DNA of 64,000 bases from Actinoplanes aureus (GTDB lineage Bacteria > Actinomycetota > Actinomycetes > Mycobacteriales > Micromonosporaceae). Positions 58,755 through 64,000 of the stretch are shown here, piece after piece. Made by a program: the position numbers and the translations under genes. The notes under the pieces are model-generated. The model was not told where the DNA came from. It did not search any database and worked only from the letters and a program-made list of their open reading frames with translations. Positions within the stretch are counted from its first letter, which is position 1; each line of letters begins with the position of its first letter. Location: assembly GCF_015704865.1 (NCBI RefSeq), contig NZ_JADQTO010000006.1, positions 186,001 through 250,000 of the forward strand, given 5' to 3'.

Positions 58755-59806
58755 GCCGCCAGCATAGAAGCCGTTCGCTCGCTGGCGAGGAACTCGGCGA
58801 GCCGGGTGGCCGCGGCGGCCGGGGTGGACGAGGTCTCCCGGGCGGCGTGCAGGATCTTCGCCAGGGTGTCGCCGATCCCGTCGATCCGGGCGCTGATCTG
58901 TGCTTCGGTCTCGTGGTGCAGTTCGGCGGCGACGGCGTGCACGATGCCGCCGGCGCTGACCACCACGTCCGGCGCCCAGAGGATGCCCCGCTCGTGCAGC
59001 AGATCGGCGGTCGACAGGACGTCGAGCTGGTTGTTGGCCGGACCGGCGATCGCCGAGCAGCTCAGCCGCGGCACGGTGTCCGGGGTGAGCAGCCCGCCGA
59101 GCGCGGCGGGGATCAGCACGTCGACCTCGGCGGTCAGGCAGTCGTGCGGGTCGGTCCAGGTGGCACCGTACTCGGCGGCCACCTCGCGCCGGGACGGGTC
59201 GACGTCGGCGGCCACCAGGTGGGCCGCGCCGGCCGACGCGAGCAGCCGGAGCACATGCGTGCCGACGCGGCCCAGCCCGAGCACGGCGAAGCTGCGGCCG
59301 GTCAGGTCCGGCGAGCCGAACCGCTCGACGGCGACGGCGCGCAGGGCGGCCAGGACACCGGCGGCGGTGTGCGGGGAGGAGTCGCCGCTGCCGCCGGCCT
59401 CCGCCGGGCGGCAGAAGACGTGCTGGGTACGCTCGCCGATCGTCACCATGTCGGCGGGCCCGGTGCCCACGTCCGGGCCGGTGGCGTACGTCCCGTGCAG
59501 CCCGGCGATCACGTCCCCGGCGTCGAGCAGCGCGTCCCGCCGCCGGGCCGGGGTGAGAATATGCCCGGCCGGCAGCGCGATCACGGTCTTCCCGCCGCCG
59601 TGTGGCAGCCCGGCGAGGGCCGCTTTCCCGGTCATCGCGGCGGACAGGCGCAACGCGTCGTCGAGCCCGTCCCGCCAGTCCGGGTAGGCGGCCAGCCGGC
59701 ATCCGCCGATCGCCTGCCCGAGGACCGTGGAGTGGACCGCGACGACGATCGGCACGCCGGACCGGTGGCCCCGCTCGACGACGACACGCTGGGGCTGGAA
59801 CGACAT
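58748..59806 (-). CDS. Leucine/valine (Glu/Leu/Phe/Val) dehydrogenase
   Basis: 352 residues. The substrate-binding Lys is in AGLPHGGGKTVIALP with the upstream MTGKAALA Lys, and the NAD-binding motif is VLGLGRVGTHVLRLLA. PANNQLDVLSTADLL and VVSAGGIVHA are family blocks. It deaminates branched-chain amino acids to 2-keto acids with NAD. ATG 59806 follows GGGAGG by 5 nt. It is divergent from an Lrp-type regulator, a classic arrangement for amino-acid-induced control. Confidence 0.92.
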   Translation of the reverse strand: MSFQPQRVVVERGHRSGVPIVVAVHSTVLGQAIGGCRLAAYPDWRDGLDDALRLSAAMTGKAALAGLPHGGGKTVIALPAGHILTPARRRDALLDAGDVIAGLHGTYATGPDVGTGPADMVTIGERTQHVFCRPAEAGGSGDSSPHTAAGVLAALRAVAVERFGSPDLTGRSFAVLGLGRVGTHVLRLLASAGAAHLVAADVDPSRREVAAEYGATWTDPHDCLTAEVDVLIPAALGGLLTPDTVPRLSCSAIAGPANNQLDVLSTADLLHERGILWAPDVVVSAGGIVHAVAAELHHETEAQISARIDGIGDTLAKILHAARETSSTPAAAATRLAEFLASERTASMLAAC

Positions 59807-59878
59807 GGCGGCCTCCCGTACATCTGCTGCTCGGTCGGCGTCGACGCTAGGACGTTGCCCGGACCCGGAACGAAGTCG

Positions 59879-59893
59879 CCGAACGAAATTCGG
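59879..59893. promoter_or_regulatory. Lrp/AsnC-type site in divergent region
   Basis: CCGAACGAAATTCGG: perfect 5-bp arms with a 5-nt AT-rich centre, the shape of an Lrp site, 14 bp before the regulator start and between the two divergent genes. Confidence 0.55.
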
Positions 59894-59906
59894 CTTGAGT
59901 GCGAAG

Positions 59907-60371
59907 ATGGCGGCCGTGGACGACATTGATTCGGCGCTGGTACGAGAACTCCAGACGAACGCCCGGCAGACCAACCGGGACCTGGCGAGCGCGGTCGGCA
60001 TCGCGCCGTCGACCTGCCTGGAACGGGTGCGGCTGCTGCGCGACCGGGGTGTGATCACCGGCTACCACGCGGAGGTGAGCCTGACCGCGCTCGGCCGGGA
60101 GGTCCAGGCGCTGCTGCATGTGCAGGTCCGGCCGCTGACCCGGGCGGTGATCGAGGGCTTCAAGTCGTACGCGGCCGGCCTGCCCGAGGTGCTGAGCGTC
60201 TTCGTGCTGGCCGGCGGCGACGACTTCCTGGTGCACGTCGCGGTGCCCAGTGTGGACAGCCTGCACGCGTTCCTGATGGACCGGTTCTCCGACCGCCGGG
60301 AGATCGTCGGGTTCCGCAGCTCGATCATCTACCAGCACGCCCGGAACCGGGTGATGGAGCCGCTCGACTAG
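59907..60371 (+). CDS. Lrp/AsnC-family regulator
   Basis: 154 residues. The DNA-binding part has DDIDSALVRELQTNARQTNRD and GIAPSTCLERVRLLRDRGVI, and the RAM effector domain has VFVLAGGDDFLVHVAVPSVDSL. It should sense an amino acid, most likely leucine or valine given its divergent partner. ATG 59907 (MAAVDDID) is taken; a GTG three codons later is an alternative. No ribosome site is seen. Confidence 0.92.
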   Translation: MAAVDDIDSALVRELQTNARQTNRDLASAVGIAPSTCLERVRLLRDRGVITGYHAEVSLTALGREVQALLHVQVRPLTRAVIEGFKSYAAGLPEVLSVFVLAGGDDFLVHVAVPSVDSLHAFLMDRFSDRREIVGFRSSIIYQHARNRVMEPLD

Positions 60372-60374
60372 ATC

Positions 60375-60965
60375 TCAGCGCAACCAGGGCGGCGGGACCC
60401 GCACCGAGGCCATCCCCGCCGCCGTCGCCGCCTGCACGCCGAGGTCGGTGTCCTCGAAGACCAGGCACGCCTCCGGCGGCACGCCGATCAGCCGGGCGCC
60501 GAGCAGGTACGCCTCCGGGTCCGGCTTCGGGGTCACGTAGTCGCCCGCACAGACCAGCACCTCGAACCGATCCAGCAGCCCGAGCGCCTCGAGGGAGGCG
60601 ACCACGGCCGGCCGGGTGCTGCCGGACACCACCCCGAACGGCACCCGCCGGTACGCGTCCTCGATGTGCCAGAGCACCCCCGGCACGGCTCGCATGTCGG
60701 CCAGCCCCGCCTGGAACACCTCTTCCTGCCGGGCGGCGACCGCCGCGACCGGCATCCGCAGGCCCTGCCGCTCGTTCAGTTCGGCGATGATGTCCGCCAC
60801 CGGCCGGCCGCCCCACGCGTAGAACTGTTCCTCGGGAAAGTCGCACCCCCACTCGCCGAGCACGGTCTGCCAGGCGCGGTAGTGCACCGGCATCGAGTCG
60901 GTGATGGTGCCGTCGCAGTCGAAGAGGTAGGCCCGGAACTCGCCCGGAGGCAGGGGAAGCAGCAC
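60375..60965 (-). CDS. HAD-superfamily phosphatase, beta-phosphoglucomutase-like
   Basis: 196 residues. The nucleophile is in YLFDCDGTITDS, motif II in GVVSGSTRP, the Lys in YVTPKPDPE and the motif IV acids in LVFEDTDLGVQAA. It lies in the group that holds sugar-phosphate phosphatases and phosphoglucomutases. The start is GTG 60965, with a TACCCT -10 box ending 6 nt before it. It converges with the Lrp gene with 3 bp between stops. Confidence 0.88.
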   Translation of the reverse strand: MLLPLPPGEFRAYLFDCDGTITDSMPVHYRAWQTVLGEWGCDFPEEQFYAWGGRPVADIIAELNERQGLRMPVAAVAARQEEVFQAGLADMRAVPGVLWHIEDAYRRVPFGVVSGSTRPAVVASLEALGLLDRFEVLVCAGDYVTPKPDPEAYLLGARLIGVPPEACLVFEDTDLGVQAATAAGMASVRVPPPWLR

Positions 60966-61063
60966 CGGCGCAGGGTAGCGGGCAGCGTCGATACCGCCCG
61001 GCGCGACGCTTCGGACAGTGGCGCGGCTTACCCGCGGCCCCGCGGCGTGGCAGGTTTGACGGC

Positions 61064-61687
61064 ATGGACTATCGCCGAACGTACCGGTCCGCGGCCATCG
61101 CCTTCGCCGACCTGGTCTCCCGCATCCCGCCGGACCGCCTGGACGGCCCGGGTCTCGGCGACTGGACGCTGCGGGACCTGCTCGGGCACACCGTCAGCTC
61201 GGCGCTGCGCCAGGTGCCGGTGGTGCTGTCCGAGAAGGCACCCACGCTGCTGGTCGGTTCCCCGGAGGGCTACTTCGCGGTGGCCCGCAGCGCCCCGCCG
61301 GAACTCGTAGCGGCCGCCCGGTCGGCGTCCACCGACGACGCCCGGGACACCGGAAAGGCGCTCGGCGACCAGCCGTCGACCCTCATCAGCGACTACATCG
61401 GCCGCGCCACGTCGGCCCTGGCCGGCGCCGGCGACGACGACCTGGTGGCCACGCCGGCCGGCGGCATGCGGGTCCGCGACTGGTTGCCGACCCGCACGTT
61501 CGAGCTGGTCGTGCACGGCACCGACATAGCGGCGGCGGCCTCCGAGCCGATCTCCTTCGACGCCGGCACCCTCGCCGAGGCCGCATCACTCGCGGCCCGC
61601 ATGGCCGTCGCCGCCGGCGACGGCCCCGAGCTCCTGCGCGCCCTCACCGGCCGCACATCCCTCCCGGCGGGCTTCTCCGTGATCTAA
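61064..61687 (+). CDS. Mycothiol-dependent maleylpyruvate isomerase-like DinB-fold protein
   Basis: 207 residues. LTGLGDWTLRDLLGHTVSSALR-type opening (here GLGDWTLRDLLGHT with the metal-binding His) and the pair in FELVVHGTDIA match the metal site of the DinB/mycothiol-S-transferase family common in actinobacteria. The actual substrate is unknown. It follows the divergent HAD gene by 98 bp. There is no clear ribosome site. Confidence 0.82.
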   Translation: MDYRRTYRSAAIAFADLVSRIPPDRLDGPGLGDWTLRDLLGHTVSSALRQVPVVLSEKAPTLLVGSPEGYFAVARSAPPELVAAARSASTDDARDTGKALGDQPSTLISDYIGRATSALAGAGDDDLVATPAGGMRVRDWLPTRTFELVVHGTDIAAAASEPISFDAGTLAEAASLAARMAVAAGDGPELLRALTGRTSLPAGFSVI

Positions 61688-61856
61688 AACATCCTCGGTA
61701 CGCGTGACCGCCCGTCCGGTGAAACCGGGACCGTCCCGCCCTACCACCAGCCGACCGCAACCGGCCCTGCAAACCGCAAGCGAACGGCTCCACCCGGCCC
61801 GGCGGTCGCGGTAAGGCCGTGCGGCTGCGGCTGGTCGCGTGGCTCGGCGGGACGGT

Positions 61857-61883
61857 GCGGAGCGGCCGGGACGGCCGCTCCGC
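61857..61883 (-). terminator. Terminator of putA
   Basis: GCGGAGCGGCCG / CGGCCGCTCCGC perfect 12-bp arms (61857-61868, 61872-61883) with a GGA loop, 7 bp beyond the putA stop. The rest of 61688-61856 shows no gene. Confidence 0.8.
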
Positions 61884-61890
61884 GTACCCC

Positions 61891-64000
61891 TCAAAGAACC
61901 TGCTCAGCCAACGGCAGAGGGTTACCGAACCGGTGTGCGGTGATGCTGACCGCCTGCTCGCGCAGGAACGGCAGCAGCTCCACCCGCCCGGCCTCGGTCA
62001 CCGGGCCGGACCAGACCGCCAGGTCGGGCCGTCCGGCGGTGGCCTCGGCCAGCGCGGCGGCGTCGCCGCCGATCAGCCGGAGCCGGCCCGCGCCGAGCTT
62101 CGCGGTGAAGGTCGCGTCGTCCTCGACCACCGCGTCGCGCAGCTTCGCGGCGAGCACGGCGGGCAGCGGCTCCGCGGTGGAGACGTGCGGGTCGGCGCCG
62201 GCCAGGGTGCCAGCGGCCAGGACACGGATCAGGTCGGCGATCGAGCCGCCGGCGGCCAGCCGGACCGTCACCGGGCAGGGCAGGTAGCGCAGGACGTTGC
62301 GTTCCGACTGGAGCCCGGAGACGTCGGCGGCCGCGATCGGGAAGGCCGCGTCGCTGCGGGCGGCGCGCTGGAGGGCGGCGAACTCGTCGGCGGTGACCAG
62401 CGGCTCGGCCGCGGCGAGCAGTTCCCGCACGCCGGGGTGGTCGATCGAGGCGGTGGCGGTGGCCGGGCGGGACTCCCAGCCGGTGAGGCCGACCAGGTAG
62501 TTCGGGCCGCCGGCCTTGGTGCCGGGGCCGACCGCCGAGCGCTTCCAGCCGCCGAACGGCTGCCGCTGGACGATGGCGCCGGTGATGCCCCGGTTGACGT
62601 AGAGGTTGCCCGCCTGCACCCGGTCCAGCCAGGTGCGGATCTCCGTCTCGTCGAGCGAGTGCAGGCCCGACGTGAGACCGAAGTCCACGTCGTTGACCAG
62701 GTCGATCGCCTCATCCAGCGTGTCGGCCGTCATGATGCCGAGGATCGGTCCGAAGTACTCGGTCCGGTGGTACTCCGAACCGCGCCGCACCCCGTCCCGG
62801 ACACCCGGGCTCCACAGCTTGCCGGTGTCGTCCAGCTTGCGCGGCTCGAGCAGCCACTTCTCGCCGGGGCCGAGCGTAGTGAGGCCGTCCAGGAGTTTGC
62901 CGGCGGCCGGTTCCACGACCGGGCCGACCTGGCTGCGCGGGTTCGCGGGGTAGCCGACCTCCAGCGACGACACCGCGTCGAGGAGCTGGGTGCGGAACCG
63001 CGCGGAGCGGGCCACCGAACCGACCAGCACGACCAGGGAGGCGGCCGAGCACTTCTGGCCGGCGTGGCCGAACGCGGACGACACCACGTCCTTGACGGCC
63101 AGGTCAAGGTCGGCGCTCGGGGTCACGATTATCGCGTTCTTGCCGCTGGTCTCGGCGAGCAGCGGCAGGTCGCGGCGGAACGAGCGGAACAGTTCGGCGG
63201 TCTCGTACGCGCCGGTCAGGATCACCCGGTCGACGAGCGGGTGGGCGATCAGTTCCCGGCCCAGCGTGGCCTCGTCGACCTGGACCAGCGTGACCATGTC
63301 CGGGTCGGCGCCGGCGGCGGAGAGCGCGTCACGCACGATGCCGGCCAGGACGGTGCCGCAGCGTTCGGCCGGGCCGGCCGGCTTGAGCACCACCGAGGAG
63401 CCGGCGGCGAGGGCGGCCAGCACCGAACCGGCCGGAATGGCGACCGGGAAGTTCCACGGCGGCGTGACCAGGGTGAGCCGGACCGGGACCGGGACGGCGC
63501 CGTCGGTCCGCTGCAACTCGGCGGAGAGCTCGGCGTAGTAGTGGGCGAAGTCGATCGCCTCGGAGATCTCCGGGTCGGCCTGGTCGACGGTCTTGCCGGC
63601 CTCGGCGGCCATCACCTCCAGCAGCGTGTCCCGCTGCTTCTCCAGGGCGTCACCGATGAGGTGCAGCACGGCACGGCGGTCGGCGCCACCCCAGTTCGCC
63701 GCGGCGGCCTTCTCCAGGGTCTCGTCGAGGTGCTCACGGCTGGTGATCCGGGGGACCGCCAGGCCGAGGGTGGACTCCTCGACGCGGCCCAGGATCGCGC
63801 GGAACTGGTCCCGGTTGACGGCCACGGCCGGGTCGGTGTCCGGTGAGTTGACGAACCTGCCGGGCTCGCTGCGCGGGACGGCGGCGTAGCGTTCGGCGAC
63901 CCGCTTCGGCGCGGGCACCGTCTCGTCCAGGTCACGCAGTGAGGCGAGGAACCGCTCCTGCTCGCGGGCGAAGAGCTGCTCGTTCTGGTGCAGCTCGAAC
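61891..64000 (-). CDS. putA: PutA-type proline / P5C dehydrogenase, 5' part outside window
   Basis: The frame is open through the right edge; reading in from there gives FELHQNEQLFAREQERFL, so the N-terminal proline dehydrogenase domain is outside and only the last 703 residues are seen. The P5C dehydrogenase domain shows VTPPWNFPVAIPAGSV, LLAETSGKNAII (Glu), GHAGQKCSAASL (nucleophilic Cys) and FGPILGIM, followed by a C-terminal arm of about 160 residues that is typical of the bifunctional proteins. It oxidises L-glutamate semialdehyde to glutamate. An internal GTG at 63918 is not the start. Confidence 0.9.
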   Translation of the reverse strand, partial: FELHQNEQLFAREQERFLASLRDLDETVPAPKRVAERYAAVPRSEPGRFVNSPDTDPAVAVNRDQFRAILGRVEESTLGLAVPRITSREHLDETLEKAAAANWGGADRRAVLHLIGDALEKQRDTLLEVMAAEAGKTVDQADPEISEAIDFAHYYAELSAELQRTDGAVPVPVRLTLVTPPWNFPVAIPAGSVLAALAAGSSVVLKPAGPAERCGTVLAGIVRDALSAAGADPDMVTLVQVDEATLGRELIAHPLVDRVILTGAYETAELFRSFRRDLPLLAETSGKNAIIVTPSADLDLAVKDVVSSAFGHAGQKCSAASLVVLVGSVARSARFRTQLLDAVSSLEVGYPANPRSQVGPVVEPAAGKLLDGLTTLGPGEKWLLEPRKLDDTGKLWSPGVRDGVRRGSEYHRTEYFGPILGIMTADTLDEAIDLVNDVDFGLTSGLHSLDETEIRTWLDRVQAGNLYVNRGITGAIVQRQPFGGWKRSAVGPGTKAGGPNYLVGLTGWESRPATATASIDHPGVRELLAAAEPLVTADEFAALQRAARSDAAFPIAAADVSGLQSERNVLRYLPCPVTVRLAAGGSIADLIRVLAAGTLAGADPHVSTAEPLPAVLAAKLRDAVVEDDATFTAKLGAGRLRLIGGDAAALAEATAGRPDLAVWSGPVTEAGRVELLPFLREQAVSITAHRFGNPLPLAEQVL

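Noticed and set aside
61819..63846. 675-codon plus-strand frame over putA
   Set aside because: Antisense to the P5C dehydrogenase domain, whose Cys and Glu motifs are intact.

Overview
This is a 64 kb window of very GC-rich actinobacterial chromosome with tight gene packing, frequent GTG starts and ATGA stop/start overlaps. A family-level guess is Micromonosporaceae, with an Actinoplanes-like soil organism most likely. The grounds are a plant-cell-wall hydrolase set, mycothiol-type and DUF6879 proteins, and a chemoreceptor behind a sigma-28 (FliA)-like promoter. No rRNA, tRNA, CRISPR array, insertion sequence or phage gene was recognised. The outermost genes are both cut by the window: a giant helicase at the left end and a PutA-type proline/P5C dehydrogenase at the right.

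Layout. 1-5.4 kb: the 5' two-thirds or so of a giant SF1 helicase, then a TetR regulator with an MFS drug exporter and its operator. 5.5-11 kb: an aldo/keto reductase under a MerR-type promoter, then a MarR regulator divergent from a four-gene catabolic operon (SDR, amidohydrolase, MaoC hydratase, acyl-CoA ligase). 11-17 kb: sirtuin, small membrane protein, methyltransferase, alpha/beta hydrolase, and a cholesterol-oxidase-like GMC enzyme coupled to a Baeyer-Villiger-type monooxygenase. 17-21 kb: a secreted arabinan-degrading pair (GH51, GH43). 21-26 kb: PhoX phosphatase, a GT-C glycosyltransferase and a D-2-hydroxyacid dehydrogenase. 26-34 kb: XRE-cupin repressor, a thioredoxin-reductase/methyltransferase fusion, the complete second copy of the giant helicase, and DUF6879. 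34-40 kb: a fatty-acyl module (fabG4, htdX, acyl-CoA dehydrogenase, SDR, with divergent fadA2) that resembles the mycobacterial htdX-fabG4-fadA2 locus. 40-44 kb: GH10 xylanase with CBM2, and the PTS-dependent dihydroxyacetone kinase set (HPr, DhaM, DhaK, DhaL). 44-53 kb: chemoreceptor, acetoacetate-decarboxylase-like protein, YibE/F membrane protein, DUF4360 secreted protein, RecD2 helicase, acetylxylan esterase, YggT and a second aldo/keto reductase. 53.1-54.3 kb: a low-complexity block with 42-bp and 39-bp tandem repeats and no confident gene over most of it. 54.4-64 kb: two aldehyde dehydrogenases with an IclR regulator and matching 17-bp operators, a leucine/valine-type dehydrogenase with an Lrp regulator, a HAD phosphatase, a mycothiol-dependent isomerase-like protein, and putA.

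How the genes work together. Most of the window is catabolic. Secreted enzymes release arabinose and xylose, and exported PhoX releases phosphate. Regulated acyl-CoA, steroid-like and aldehyde pathways handle hydrophobic or aromatic carbon, and Leu/Val and proline dehydrogenases handle amino acids. Nearly every regulator sits beside a good palindrome, so operators are unusually readable. The least ordinary items are the two paralogous giant helicases about 25 kb apart, one with a nuclease domain whose expected catalytic residues appear replaced; a recurrent -10-to-start-codon geometry pointing to leaderless mRNAs; and a 105-bp convergent gene overlap that contains a catalytic histidine codon.
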